Source of the DNA: SSF14 sp046331245
GTDB taxonomy: Bacteria > Actinomycetota > Acidimicrobiia > Acidimicrobiales > Microtrichaceae
Reading direction: 5' to 3'
Assembly: GCA_046331245.1 (NCBI GenBank)
Contig: JAXLRH010000004.1
Coordinates: 248,001-312,000, forward strand
DNA length: 64,000 bases
Shown: in pieces, positions 24,661 through 33,584 of the stretch
How positions within the stretch are numbered: position 1 is the first letter of the stretch
Layout of the letters: every line of letters starts with the position of its first letter
Notes under the pieces: generated by a model
Databases searched by the model: none
The model's input: only the letters and a program-made list of their open reading frames with translations
What the model was told of the DNA's origin: nothing
Program-made: the position numbers and the translations under genes

Positions 24661-26334
24661 ATGTCCGGTGACATGACCACCTCCATCCGCCTGCGACCGT
24701 GGCAGAAGGACGCACTGGAGAAGCTGCTCGCCGCCGACGCCGAGGACTTCCTGGCCGTCGCCACGCCCGGCGCCGGCAAGACCACGTTCGCCCTCACCGC
24801 TGCGGCCCATCACCTGGCCGATCGGTCGTGTCGCGCGCTCGTGGTCGTGGCGCCCACCCAGCACCTCAAGCTGCAGTGGGCCGAGGCGGCGCACCGTCTG
24901 GGGCTTCATCTCGACCACGACTGGTCGGCGCGCGACGGTGCGTTCCCGCCGGACATGCACGGCGTGGTCACCACCTACCAGCAGGTGGCCACCTCGGCCG
25001 CAGCGCTCCGCACGTTGTCGGCGAACGCGTTCGTGATCCTCGACGAGGTGCACCACGCGGGCGACGACAAGTCGTGGGGCGAGAGCGTGCTCACGGCGTT
25101 CGAGCCGGCCCGCCGTCGCCTCGCGCTGTCGGGAACGCCCTTCCGTTCCGACACGTCGGCCATCCCGTTCGTGGCGTATCACCTCGACGAGGCCCGCCCC
25201 GACTTCGAGTACGGCTACGGCGACGCGCTCACCGACGGTCGCGTCGTCCGCCCCGTCTACTTCCCGGCGTTCGGCGGGCACATGGAGTGGGTGGCGCCCG
25301 ACGGCTCGGAGTTCTCCGCGAGCTTCGACGACGCCCTCGACTTCCAGCGCGCCAACCAGCGGCTCCGCACGGCCCTGTCGCTCGAGGGGCAGTGGCTCCC
25401 GAAGGTGCTGGCCGAGGCGCACGCCCAGCTGCTCGGCATCCGTCGCACCCACCCGACGGCGGGTGGCCTGGTGATCGCGATGGACCAGGAGCACGCGCAG
25501 GGCATCGCCGATCTGATGCGCAAGCGGTTCGGCGTGTCGCCCACCGTCGCAGTGTCCGACGACCCGATGGCGTCGGCCAAGATCCACCGGTTCTCGTCGT
25601 CGACCGATCCGTGGATCATCGCGGTGCGGATGGTGTCGGAGGGCGTCGACATCCCGCGTCTGCGCATCGGCGTGTTCGCCACGAACACCACCACCGAGCT
25701 GTTCTTCCGTCAGGCGGTGGGTCGACTCGTGCGTTGGACGCGCGGCGTTCGCTCGCAGAAGGCGTTCCTGTTCATCCCAGACGACCCGCGGCTGCGGCGT
25801 TGGGCCACGGGCATCGCCGAGCAGCGCCGGCACTCACTCGCCCGTCGCGAACGCGACGACGAGTTCGCCGGCCGGTTCGAGGAGGGCGGGCTCGACGACC
25901 GTGCCGCGATGGAGGCGGCCGACGCCGATCTCGAGCAGATGTCGCTGTTCGCGGTGATCTCGGCCGTGGCCACCGACGAGTCGCGGCTCACCGAGTCGAT
26001 CTTCAGCGACGCGCATCCCGACCACTGGGACGACGACGACGTCGACACCGAGGCCGACGCCGCCCTGGAGGTCCGCCTCGCGGTGCCGCCGCCGCCGGGT
26101 GCGTCCGCGGCCGGGGCCGACGGGACGGGCAAGACGCGCAAGCAGCTCAAGCTCGAGCTGCGCGACGCGAACGCCGAGCTGGTGCGCGAGCTCGTGCGGT
26201 TCAGCCGGCTCGACCACCGGGCCGTGAACCAGGAGCTCAACCGGCTCGCCGGCCTCCGCAAGGTGACCGAGGCGACCGTCGAGCAGCTGCAGGTGCGGCT
26301 CGACCTCGGCAATCGCTGGCTGCGGAAGCTCTGA
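24661..26334 (+). CDS. Superfamily 2 DEAD/DEAH-box helicase
   Basis: A 557-residue protein with the SF2 core: motif I ATPGAGKTTFA (about 36), motif II ILDEVHHAG (about 126), motif III LSGTPFR (about 157), and the second RecA domain with VRMVSEGVDIPRLRIGVF and motif VI QAVGRLVRW. The C-terminal 150 residues are acidic, then helical (KQLKLELRDANAELVRELVRFSRLDH), and do not match a nuclease I can name. It resembles stand-alone COG1061 helicases. A second ATG lies four codons in. No partner genes of a known defence system are adjacent. Confidence 0.88.
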   Translation: MSGDMTTSIRLRPWQKDALEKLLAADAEDFLAVATPGAGKTTFALTAAAHHLADRSCRALVVVAPTQHLKLQWAEAAHRLGLHLDHDWSARDGAFPPDMHGVVTTYQQVATSAAALRTLSANAFVILDEVHHAGDDKSWGESVLTAFEPARRRLALSGTPFRSDTSAIPFVAYHLDEARPDFEYGYGDALTDGRVVRPVYFPAFGGHMEWVAPDGSEFSASFDDALDFQRANQRLRTALSLEGQWLPKVLAEAHAQLLGIRRTHPTAGGLVIAMDQEHAQGIADLMRKRFGVSPTVAVSDDPMASAKIHRFSSSTDPWIIAVRMVSEGVDIPRLRIGVFATNTTTELFFRQAVGRLVRWTRGVRSQKAFLFIPDDPRLRRWATGIAEQRRHSLARRERDDEFAGRFEEGGLDDRAAMEAADADLEQMSLFAVISAVATDESRLTESIFSDAHPDHWDDDDVDTEADAALEVRLAVPPPPGASAAGADGTGKTRKQLKLELRDANAELVRELVRFSRLDHRAVNQELNRLAGLRKVTEATVEQLQVRLDLGNRWLRKL

Positions 26335-26364
26335 GCTCCGGCAGCCGGCCGAGCCGCCGTTCGC

Positions 26365-26541
26365 CTAGCAGTACCAGAGCACCTCGCCCGGCTCACCGAG
26401 CGCGGTCTCGCCGATGCGCGGCACGTGGTGAACGCGCTCGCTCGCCCAATCGCGTCGGAAGGCCGTGGCGAGCCCGGCGAGGGCCGCCATCAACATGGCG
26501 TTGCGGACCGAGTGGTGGTCCCGCTTCGTCGTCCCGCTCAT
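26365..26541 (-). CDS. Small uncharacterised protein, 58 residues
   Basis: A short frame from ATG 26541 to TAG 26365 encodes MSGTTKRDHHSVRNAMLMAA, then LAGLATAFRRDWASERVHHV, and ends EVLWYC. A GAAGGGG Shine-Dalgarno lies 7 nt before the ATG. The segment NAMLMAALAGLATAF is hydrophobic enough for a short membrane helix. It fills most of the 340-nt gap between the helicase and merR genes. I do not recognise it; support comes from the ribosome site and a sensible composition. Confidence 0.45.
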   Translation of the reverse strand: MSGTTKRDHHSVRNAMLMAALAGLATAFRRDWASERVHHVPRIGETALGEPGEVLWYC

Positions 26542-26631
26542 CTCATCCCCTTCCCGGCGACGCTGCGTGCCGCCCCAGGGTTCTCACTGGTACAGATCAC
26601 ATCGACCGGTTTCAAGGGAAATCCAGGCGAT

Positions 26632-26663
26632 GTCCTTGACCCTGGACCAAGGTCCGGGGTCTA
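26632..26663 (+). promoter_or_regulatory. MerR-type promoter and operator
   Basis: TTGACC (minus 35) and TACGGT (minus 10) are 20 nt apart, the over-long spacing typical of MerR-activated promoters. The spacer holds the dyad ACCCTGGACC-AA-GGTCCGGGGT, with one mismatch. It lies just before the merR gene (ATG 26675). Confidence 0.75.
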
Positions 26664-26674
26664 CGGTTCGCCGC

Positions 26675-27079
26675 ATGGACCTGCACACGGGTGACGACCT
26701 CATGATCGGGCAGCTCGCCGATGCCGCCGGCGTCAGCGTCGAGACCGTCCGGTACTACGAGCGGCGGGGGCTGCTCGCCGAGCCGAACCGCTCCGCGTCG
26801 GGGTACCGGCTGTACGGCTCGGCCGACCTCGAGCGCCTCCGGTTCCTCCTGCGGGCGAAGGATCTGGGCTTCACGCTGGCGGAGATCGGCGAGCTGTTCG
26901 CCGCGGCGGCGACGCACTCGACGGCCGACGTGTCGGCGGCGGTGCACGCGAAGCTCGATGCCATCGACGCGCAGCTCGCCGACCTCGCCCGCACGCGCTG
27001 CCGGCTCCGGCAGCTCGTGGAGCTGTGCGACCACGGCGACGGTGCGGCGTGCCTGCAGCTCCGGTTGGTGGCGTCGTGA
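26675..27079 (+). CDS. MerR-family metal-responsive regulator
   Basis: A 134-residue MerR protein. The helix-turn-helix and wing read LMIGQLADAAGVSVETVRYYERRG (about 9-32), then SGYRLYGSADLERLRFLLRAKDLGF, followed by a dimerisation helix. Near the C-terminus C118-DHGDGAA-C126 gives the C-x7-C spacing of CueR-type copper sensors; C109 and H120 are nearby. The start is the ATG at 26675, 7 nt after the minus-10 box. Its last codons overlap the thioredoxin start (GTGA). It probably controls itself and thioredoxin in response to a thiophilic metal. Confidence 0.88.
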   Translation: MDLHTGDDLMIGQLADAAGVSVETVRYYERRGLLAEPNRSASGYRLYGSADLERLRFLLRAKDLGFTLAEIGELFAAAATHSTADVSAAVHAKLDAIDAQLADLARTRCRLRQLVELCDHGDGAACLQLRLVAS

Positions 27080-27417
27080 GCGCGCTGGTCGTGTCGAGCG
27101 ACGTCGTCGAGCTGATCGCCGCGTCGGACCGTCCGCTCCTCCTCGAGTTCGGCGCCGACTGGTGTCCGCCGTGTCACGCGATCGAGCCGATCCTCGCCGA
27201 GATCGCCGAGGAGCACCGCGACGCGATCGACGTGCGCACGGTCGACGTCGACCGCGTGCCCGACCTGGTGGTGCGGTGGAGCATCGTGTCCGCGCCCACG
27301 CTGCTGCTGTTCGTGGAGGGCGAGCCGGTGCTCCGTCTGGTCGGGGCCCGTCCGAAGGCCGCGCTCCTGGAGGCGCTCGCCCCGTTCCTCCGACCGACCG
27401 GCGTCGGCTTGTGCTGA
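27076..27417 (+). CDS. Thioredoxin-family protein
   Basis: A 113-residue thioredoxin fold protein with the active site W-C30-P-P-C33 in LEFGADWCPPCHAIEPIL, and the cis-Pro loop SAPTLLLFVEGEPV. The canonical thioredoxin motif is CGPC, so CPPC suggests a different redox potential. An extra Cys is the last residue. The GTG start overlaps the merR stop, so expression is coupled to the metal-type regulator. The role is likely thiol repair or metal-stress defence. Confidence 0.9.
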   Translation: MSALVVSSDVVELIAASDRPLLLEFGADWCPPCHAIEPILAEIAEEHRDAIDVRTVDVDRVPDLVVRWSIVSAPTLLLFVEGEPVLRLVGARPKAALLEALAPFLRPTGVGLC

Positions 27418-27444
27418 CCGGCGGTCAACGGGAACACTTCACCG

Positions 27445-28941
27445 ATGGCAGAGCCCGAAGGCCGCACGCCCACGTCCGCCGGTGTCGACGTCTCGGCGGC
27501 AGCGCTGCGGGTCTTCCCCAAGCACCTCCTGCCGGCGAAGCGGAGTGAGATCGCGCGCCGCGCCGCCCAGATCGGGTGGGTGACGGCGAAGCACTTCACG
27601 CCGCTCGCCGTCCGCTCGGCGCGCGACCGCGAGCTCGCCCCCGACGCGTTCGCTCGACCGCTGCGCCTCACGTTCGAAGAGCTCGGCACCACGTTCATGA
27701 AGTTCGGCCAGCTCGTGAGCTCGTCGCCCGGCGTGTTCGGCGAGGACGTGGCGGCGGAGTTCCGCTCCTGCCTCGACACGGGCTCGGTGGTGCCGTTCGA
27801 CGAGGTGCGGCGCACGGTCGAGGCCGAGCTGGGCATGCATCTCGACGAGGCGTTCTCGTTCTTCGACCCCGAGCCGTTGGGCCGGGCGTCGATCGCGGTA
27901 GTCCACCGAGCGACCCTGCACGACGGCACCGACGTCGCGGTCAAGGTGCTGCGACCGGGCATCGAGAAGCGCGTCTCGATCGACATGGACCTGTTCGAGC
28001 CGATGCTGGCGATCATCGCCCGCACCACCGGTGAGTACGCCGCCGGTCAGCTCGTGCAGATGTTCGACGGGTTCCGCATGCAGCTCGGCGAGGAGCTCGA
28101 CCTGCGCAACGAGGCGCGTGCGATCCAGCACATGCAGAAGCTGCTGAAGGTGGTGGACCTCCCGCTCGTCACCGTGCCCGAGGTGTACCCCGAGTTCAGC
28201 GCCGCCCGGGTGTTGACCATGCAGTTCCTCGACGGCGTGCCGGTGGACGACCTGTCGCGGATCGAGTCGTACGGCTTCGACCCGGCGCCGGTCGTGGCGC
28301 AGACGGTCAAGGGCTTCCTCATGACGACGGTGCGCTGGGGCTTCTTCCACGGCGACGTGCACGCCGGCAACCTGCTGCTCCTGCCCGACGGCCGCATCGG
28401 CGTGATCGACTGGGGCATCGTCGGCCGCCTCGACCACGACACCCACATGTTCTTCCGCCGCATCGTCGAGGCCGCGCTGGGCGACGAGGACGCGTGGAGC
28501 GACATCGCCGCGCACACGATCAAGCAGTACGGCGCGGTGCTCGAGCAGGGCATGAACATGAACCACGAGGACCTCACCGTGTTCATGAAGATGATGCTGG
28601 AGCCGCTGTTGAAGGCGCCGTTCGGCGAGGTGTCGCTCGTGGAGATCCTCAACGCGCCGCAGGCGAAGGTGGCGGAGGCGAAGGGCATCGAGGTGGAGAA
28701 CCGCTCGTTGCGGGCGATCTACAAGCGCTTCAGCGAGCAGCGGAAGCTGCGACTGCTGGCGGAGGCCGAGGGCATCTACGAGTCGGAGTTCGAGCGGGGC
28801 ATGTTCCTGCTGACGAAGGCGCTCATGTACTTCGAGCGCTACGGGAAGATGTACATGTCCGACGTGGGCATCTTCCACGACGAGGCGTTCTTCCGTGCGG
28901 CGCTGGCCGCCGACGGGCCCGGGGGAACGAAGGCAAGTTAG
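27445..28941 (+). CDS. UbiB/ABC1 (AarF) family atypical kinase
   Basis: A 498-residue protein of the UbiB/ADCK family. The KxGQ motif is in FMKFGQLVSSSPG, the nucleotide-binding lysine in VAVKVLRPGIEKR, and the catalytic loop and metal site in FFHGDVHAGNLLLLPDGRIGVIDWG. These proteins support quinone or lipid biosynthesis; in actinobacteria the substrate is not known. The Ala-rich loop of ADCK proteins reads ASIAVVHRA here. It starts 27 nt after thioredoxin and may be transcribed separately. Confidence 0.92.
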   Translation: MAEPEGRTPTSAGVDVSAAALRVFPKHLLPAKRSEIARRAAQIGWVTAKHFTPLAVRSARDRELAPDAFARPLRLTFEELGTTFMKFGQLVSSSPGVFGEDVAAEFRSCLDTGSVVPFDEVRRTVEAELGMHLDEAFSFFDPEPLGRASIAVVHRATLHDGTDVAVKVLRPGIEKRVSIDMDLFEPMLAIIARTTGEYAAGQLVQMFDGFRMQLGEELDLRNEARAIQHMQKLLKVVDLPLVTVPEVYPEFSAARVLTMQFLDGVPVDDLSRIESYGFDPAPVVAQTVKGFLMTTVRWGFFHGDVHAGNLLLLPDGRIGVIDWGIVGRLDHDTHMFFRRIVEAALGDEDAWSDIAAHTIKQYGAVLEQGMNMNHEDLTVFMKMMLEPLLKAPFGEVSLVEILNAPQAKVAEAKGIEVENRSLRAIYKRFSEQRKLRLLAEAEGIYESEFERGMFLLTKALMYFERYGKMYMSDVGIFHDEAFFRAALAADGPGGTKAS

Positions 28942-28943
28942 AA

Positions 28944-28957
28944 AGTGACTTGTCACT
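28944..28957. promoter_or_regulatory. Palindromic operator before the TetR gene
   Basis: AGTGAC-TT-GTCACT is a perfect palindrome, with outer GTTAG and CTAAC flanks that nearly extend it. It lies 28 nt before the tetR start and overlaps the promoter region (TATGGT 6 nt before the ATG). It is probably the autoregulatory site. Confidence 0.75.
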
Positions 28958-28984
28958 AACTAAGTTCTCCCGTATGGTCACTCC

Positions 28985-29623
28985 ATGGCCACGGTCACCA
29001 CACGTCCCGACACGAACGTCCGGACTGCGCCCCCACGCCGGACGCAGCAGGAACGGCGCGAGACCACGCGCTCGGCGCTGCTCGCCGCCGCCCTCGACCA
29101 GCTGATGCAGTCGGGCCTCGCCGGCTTCACCACCACCGAGGTGTGCCGCCGCGCCGGGCTCAGCCAGGGCGCCCTGTTCAAGCACTTCGACACCAAGGCC
29201 GACCTCCTCGCCGCCGTCATCGAGCACCTCTTCGAGGAGCTGCGCGGCGACTACGAGGCGGCGTTCTCCGCCCTCACCGACGACCAGCGCTCGGCGGCCT
29301 CCGGGGTGGGGCTGCTGTGGGAGCAGATGCTCGACCCCCGTCTCGCGGCGGCGTTCGAGCTCTACACGGCCGCCCGCACCGACGCCGTGCTGCAGGCGGC
29401 GCTCGCGTCCGTCGTGTCGGCGCACGTCGACCGCATCCACGAGCTCGCCGCCTCGGTGCTTCCCCACGTCGACGCCGAGCGCCGGGTGCTCGCCGTCGAG
29501 GTCGCGCTGGCGGCGATGCAGGGGCTCGTCATCAACCAGATGGCCGTGCCCGACGCCGCCCAGCTCGCACGGGCCCGCGCCACCCTCGACACCCTCACCG
29601 TCGCACTCCTGGGAGACAACTGA
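28985..29623 (+). CDS. TetR-family transcriptional regulator
   Basis: A 212-residue TetR protein. The N-terminal helix-turn-helix is TTTEVCRRAGLSQGALFKHFDTKADLLAAVI (about residues 49-79). The C-terminal ligand domain is helical and Ala-rich. The ATG at 28985 is 6 nt after a TATGGT box. A palindrome (AGTGACTTGTCACT) overlaps the promoter. The desaturase gene starts within its stop codon, so it probably regulates that enzyme in response to a lipid or sterol. Confidence 0.92.
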   Translation: MATVTTRPDTNVRTAPPRRTQQERRETTRSALLAAALDQLMQSGLAGFTTTEVCRRAGLSQGALFKHFDTKADLLAAVIEHLFEELRGDYEAAFSALTDDQRSAASGVGLLWEQMLDPRLAAAFELYTAARTDAVLQAALASVVSAHVDRIHELAASVLPHVDAERRVLAVEVALAAMQGLVINQMAVPDAAQLARARATLDTLTVALLGDN

Positions 29624-30513
29624 TGGACGACCTGCTCAATCCGGCGGTGCTGGCGGTGCCGCTCTACCTCGTGATGATCGGCTGGGAGGTGCGCGCGCTG
29701 CGCTCGATGAAGGCCCAGGGCCGCGACGTGCTCGGGTACGACCGGCGCGACACGCGGGCCAGCCTCCTCATCGGCCTGGTGTCGCTCGCGACCGTGGGCG
29801 CCCTCGACTACGTCGTGAAGCTCCTGTCGGAGTGGCTGTGGCACTACCGCATCACCGACCTCGGCAACGGCGTGCTCGGATGGGTCGTCGCCCTCATCGG
29901 GTGGGACTTCGCGTACTACTGGCTGCACCGCGTCGAGCACGAGTCGCGCATCCTGTGGTCGGCCCACGTCAACCACCACTCGAGCGAGTTCTACAACCTG
30001 TCCACCGCGCTCCGGCAGCCGTGGACGCCGGTCGTGCTCATCCTCTTCTTCCCGCCGCTGGCGCTCATCGGCGTCCGCCCGTGGATGATCATGGTGTCGG
30101 GCGGGTTCAACCTCGTGTACCAGTTCTGGATCCACACCGAGGCGGTCGGCAAGCTGCCCGCGTGGTTCGAGTACGTGTTCAACACGCCGTCGCACCACCG
30201 GGTGCACCACGGAAGCCAGCAGCAGTACCTCGACCGCAACCACGGCGGCGTGCTCATCATCTGGGATCGCCTCTTCGGCACCTTCGAGCCGGAGGGCGAG
30301 CGGGTTCGCTACGGCCTCACCAAGAACATCGACACGTTCAACCTCTGGAAGATCTTCGACCACGAGCTCGTGGCGATCGGGCATGACGTCGCCTCGGCCA
30401 CGCGGTGGCGCGACCGCTTCGGCTACGTGTTCGCCGGCCCGGGCTGGCGACCGGCCGCGGCAACGCCGGTAGGGTGGCACGATGGCGCCGCGACCGAATT
30501 GGCTGAACGCTGA
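29623..30513 (+). CDS. Sterol desaturase / fatty acid hydroxylase family protein
   Basis: A 296-residue membrane di-iron enzyme of the FA_hydroxylase superfamily. The three His clusters are YWLHRVEHES (about 104), SAHVNHHSSEF (about 117) and SHHRVHHGSQ (about 195). Hydrophobic segments flank them (LAVPLYLVMIGWEV, LLIGLVSLATVGALDYVV). GGGAGA lies 7 nt before the ATG. It is co-transcribed with the TetR gene and overlaps the MarR gene by 32 nt. The substrate (sterol, fatty acid or carotenoid) cannot be told. Confidence 0.9.
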   Translation: MDDLLNPAVLAVPLYLVMIGWEVRALRSMKAQGRDVLGYDRRDTRASLLIGLVSLATVGALDYVVKLLSEWLWHYRITDLGNGVLGWVVALIGWDFAYYWLHRVEHESRILWSAHVNHHSSEFYNLSTALRQPWTPVVLILFFPPLALIGVRPWMIMVSGGFNLVYQFWIHTEAVGKLPAWFEYVFNTPSHHRVHHGSQQQYLDRNHGGVLIIWDRLFGTFEPEGERVRYGLTKNIDTFNLWKIFDHELVAIGHDVASATRWRDRFGYVFAGPGWRPAAATPVGWHDGAATELAER

Positions 30514-30946
30514 CGAACAGGCGACGTGGAGGTCCTATCTCCTCACGACGCAGCTCGTCGACGAGTCCCTCGACCGTCAGCTCCAGCGCGACGCGGGCAT
30601 CCCGCACGCGTACTACGGCATCCTCGTCAGCCTCTCGGAGTCGGACGACGCGCGAATGCGGATGAGCGACCTCGCGTCGAGGTTGCGCTACTCCCAGAGC
30701 CGCATGACGCACGCGGTGAACAGCCTCGAGGCGAAGGGCTGGGTGCGGCGTGAGCGCAGCGACGTCGACCGTCGCGGTCAGTGGGCGGTGCTCACCCCCA
30801 CCGGACGCGCGGCGCTCTCGGCGGCTGCGCCGGGCCATGTCGCGGAGGTGCGGCGCGTGGTGATCGACCGCCTGTCGACGGAACAGGTCACCCAGCTGCG
30901 CGACATCTGCGACACGATCCTCGACGGCTTCGATCAGACGGGTTAG
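30482..30946 (+). CDS. MarR-family transcriptional regulator
   Basis: A 154-residue MarR protein. The winged helix reads MRMSDLASRLRYSQSRMTHAVNSLEAKGWVRRERSDVDRR (about 58-98), followed by the wing GQWAVLTPTGRAAL. The start lies inside the desaturase gene, 6 nt after a TAGGGT box, so it may have its own leaderless transcript. It ends tail to tail with the glycosyltransferase gene on the other strand. Confidence 0.9.
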   Translation: MAPRPNWLNADEQATWRSYLLTTQLVDESLDRQLQRDAGIPHAYYGILVSLSESDDARMRMSDLASRLRYSQSRMTHAVNSLEAKGWVRRERSDVDRRGQWAVLTPTGRAALSAAAPGHVAEVRRVVIDRLSTEQVTQLRDICDTILDGFDQTG

Positions 30947-32250
30947 CGCTCCAGCGCGAACGCGGCGGCGATGCCCGCGGCGCCGTCCTCCCAGGACGGT
31001 GGACGGTACGACGCCAGGGCGTCGCGGCGCTCGCGGTGGTAGTCGGCATCGGTGAGGTGACGCGCGATGAGCTCGACCAGCTCGTCGACGTCGTGCGGGT
31101 CGAAGTACTCGGCCCACTCGCCACCCGCCTCCGGCAGCGCGCCCCCGGTGGAGGAGAGCGTCGGGACGCCGTTGCCGAGCGCCTCGATCACCGGCGTGCC
31201 GAACCCTTCGTAGAACGCTGGCTGCACGGCGAGGAACGCGTGGCGGTACAGCGCGTCGAGCAGTCGGTCGTCCACCTTGTCGAGCCAGCGGAACCGGTCG
31301 TCGACCTGCTCCCGCGAACGCATCTCGGCCTGCAGCGCGTCGGTCATCCAGCCGGCCTTGCCGACGAGCACCAGCGCCAGGTCGTCGTGGTCGGCCCGGA
31401 GCCGCTCGTACGCCGCGATGAGCAGGCCCTGGTTCTTGCGCGGCTCGACCGTCGCGACGCTCAGGAGGTACCGGCCCGGCGGCGCCTCGACCGGGCGGGG
31501 GAGATCGTCGGCGGCGGGCTGGAAGTTGGCGCCCATCGTGATGACCGACGTCTCGAGCGGTCGGTGCAGCCCGAGGCGCTCGGCGAGGTCGATCACGTCG
31601 CGACGGCTGCACTCCGAGATGCACACGAACTTCTCCGAGCGCCGCAGGTGCGCCTCGATGAACGTCGAGAAGAGGCGGATCTGGCCGGCGTCGAACCACT
31701 CGGGGAACTGCGTGGGCATGACGTCCGCGACGAGGGTCGCGGTGTGCACGCCGCGAGCGGCGAGCCAGCCGAGGAGCTCGTTGCGATGGGGGACGTTGTG
31801 CCAGGCCGCCTCGAGGTCGAAGAACCACGACTCGTCGGGCCACGTGTCGATACGTAGCGCAGCGTGCTCCGGCGGGTGGTTGCGGAGCCGGCGGCGTCGG
31901 GCCAGCTCCTCGCGCAGCGCATGGGCCGGGCGGGTGCGGACGAGGCGTCGGCCCGCGGCCTTGAGCGGGGCCGGCAGCGGATCGGTGAGTTGCGCGAGAC
32001 GTGACCGCGTGCGCTGCGCCGGCGGCACGAACGTCGCGAGCCGATCCGCCTCCGCCGGGGTCAGACGACGGAACGTGCCGCACTCCTGGCACCAGCGAAC
32101 GGGCACGTAGGTGACGTCGCCGTCGAGGCGTTGCAGGCGCGCGAGCAGCTCGCGGGTGTGCCGCTGGAAGCCCGTCACGTAGTCGACGGCGAGGGTGTGC
32201 GACACCTCGACCCAGACGGTGCGGTGGGTGGGGGAGGGGGAAGCCGTCAT
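30943..32250 (-). CDS. Glycosyltransferase family 4 protein
   Basis: A 435-residue GT-B fold glycosyltransferase. The C-terminal nucleotide-sugar domain includes RYLLSVATVEPRKNQGLLIAAYERL and the E-x7-E motif in FYEGFGTPVIEALGNGVP. The N-terminal acceptor domain begins VWVEVSHTLAVDYVTGFQRHTREL, and an additional Arg-rich stretch lies at 80-130. The ATG at 32250 overlaps the stop of the upstream glycosyltransferase gene, so both act in one pathway, probably for a surface glycan or glycolipid. Confidence 0.9.
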   Translation of the reverse strand: MTASPSPTHRTVWVEVSHTLAVDYVTGFQRHTRELLARLQRLDGDVTYVPVRWCQECGTFRRLTPAEADRLATFVPPAQRTRSRLAQLTDPLPAPLKAAGRRLVRTRPAHALREELARRRRLRNHPPEHAALRIDTWPDESWFFDLEAAWHNVPHRNELLGWLAARGVHTATLVADVMPTQFPEWFDAGQIRLFSTFIEAHLRRSEKFVCISECSRRDVIDLAERLGLHRPLETSVITMGANFQPAADDLPRPVEAPPGRYLLSVATVEPRKNQGLLIAAYERLRADHDDLALVLVGKAGWMTDALQAEMRSREQVDDRFRWLDKVDDRLLDALYRHAFLAVQPAFYEGFGTPVIEALGNGVPTLSSTGGALPEAGGEWAEYFDPHDVDELVELIARHLTDADYHRERRDALASYRPPSWEDGAAGIAAAFALER

Positions 32251-33541
32251 GGTGGGGTGAAGTGGGCCGTGATCGCGGCGAACCGCCGTCCGATCGCCCG
32301 CCAGTCGCAATGCTCCTCGACGTAGTGGCGGCCCGCAAGCGCGCGCTCGGCGTTGTCACGACCGATCAGCTGCTCGATGCCCTCGCCGAAGGCGTCCAGG
32401 TCGACGGTGAGCACGCCGGCGTCGTCGGCGTCGATGCCGCGAGCGCCGACGCTGGTGGACACGACGGGGAGGCCCGCGGCCAGGTAGGTGAGCAGCTTCA
32501 GGTTCGAGCCGCTACCTGCGCTCATGGGGTTGAGGGCGATGTCGCTCGCCGCGAGCAGGAGGTCGAGGAGGTCGTCGTTGACGAGGCCGAGCAGTCTCAC
32601 GTTGGGTGGCACGTGGGTGCGGCCCAGCAGCTTCGAGTGCCGGCCGGCCAGGAGGAACTCGACGTCGGGGACGTTGCGGGCGATGTCGAGGAGCGCGCGT
32701 CCGGCGTTGATGTTCGGGAGGTGCGCCGAGCCGATGAACAGCGCGGTCGGCCGATGCCGCTCCAGGCCGATCTCCTCGGCGAGCGCGAGGTGGCGCCGCA
32801 GGCGGTCGCCGCCGACGACGAACTCGATCTCGGTCGTGTCGACGCCGTTCGGCACGACCGCCGTCGGTGCCGTGATGCGGTAGCGCTCGCCGAGGCTGTC
32901 GAGGTCGGCGTCGGTGGTGGCGGTGACGAGCGCTGCGTGCTCGACGGCGGCGCGCTCGGTGCGGTCCACCTGGTCGAGGAGCCATCGCCCGCCGGGATTC
33001 CTCGGGTACATGCTGCGCTTGAGGAGGTACTCGTCGTTGTGCTCGTCGCAGACGACCGGGACACCGTCGGCGAACGCCCGCACGGCGTGCACGAGGTAGG
33101 GCTGCACGAGCACTGCGGCCGACGCGCCGTCGAGCGCCCGGGCCAGTGTGTCGGCGAATCCGTCGATGCCCGGCCACATGAGCCCCGTCGCGATGTCGGT
33201 GACGGACACGTCGCCCGTGACGAGGCGGAGGCGGGTCTCGCGGTCGACGTGCGCCGGCGACACGGCCACGCAGATCTCCTCGAAGCCGGGCGCCAGCTCG
33301 TGCCGGCCGGCCTGCGACGGGTCGGTGGTGATGCTGACCACCGTCACCTCCGTGCCGTCGTGCGCCAGGCCTCGGCGAGGTGCCGCCCCCGCAGCTGGCC
33401 GCCGCTCTGGCGGGGGAACAGCGGGTAGGTGCTCACCTCGACGATGCGGCGGGCGCGGTCGACCCGGCCGGTCGGTGGTGGCGACGGCCTCGTCCGGCTG
33501 CTTGCGGCGGTCGTCGGCGACGCCCCGACGACGTGCTCCAT
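32247..33541 (-). CDS. Glycosyltransferase family 4 protein, frameshifted N-terminus
   Basis: The main frame (from 33347 downward) carries the C-terminal GT4 domain (TALFIGSAHLPNINAGRALLDI, then NPMSAGSGSNLKLLTYLAAGLPVVST). The true N-terminus is in another frame: RRIVEVSTYPLFPRQSGGQL then RGRHLAEA. Adding one C after GCC near 33366-33370 restores EALAHDGTEVTVVSI and joins the two. The likely start is the ATG at 33541 (MEHVVGASPTT). The indel is either a sequencing error or an inactivating mutation. It overlaps the second glycosyltransferase by 4 nt. Confidence 0.8.
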
Positions 33542-33584
33542 GAACGCCGGCACCGAGCGGTGCTGCAGTCGCGCGTCGAGGCGC

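Noticed and set aside
24661..26334. Stand-alone helicase as part of a phage-defence system
   Set aside because: No nuclease, methylase or other defence gene is adjacent; the neighbours are a P450 and a metal regulator.
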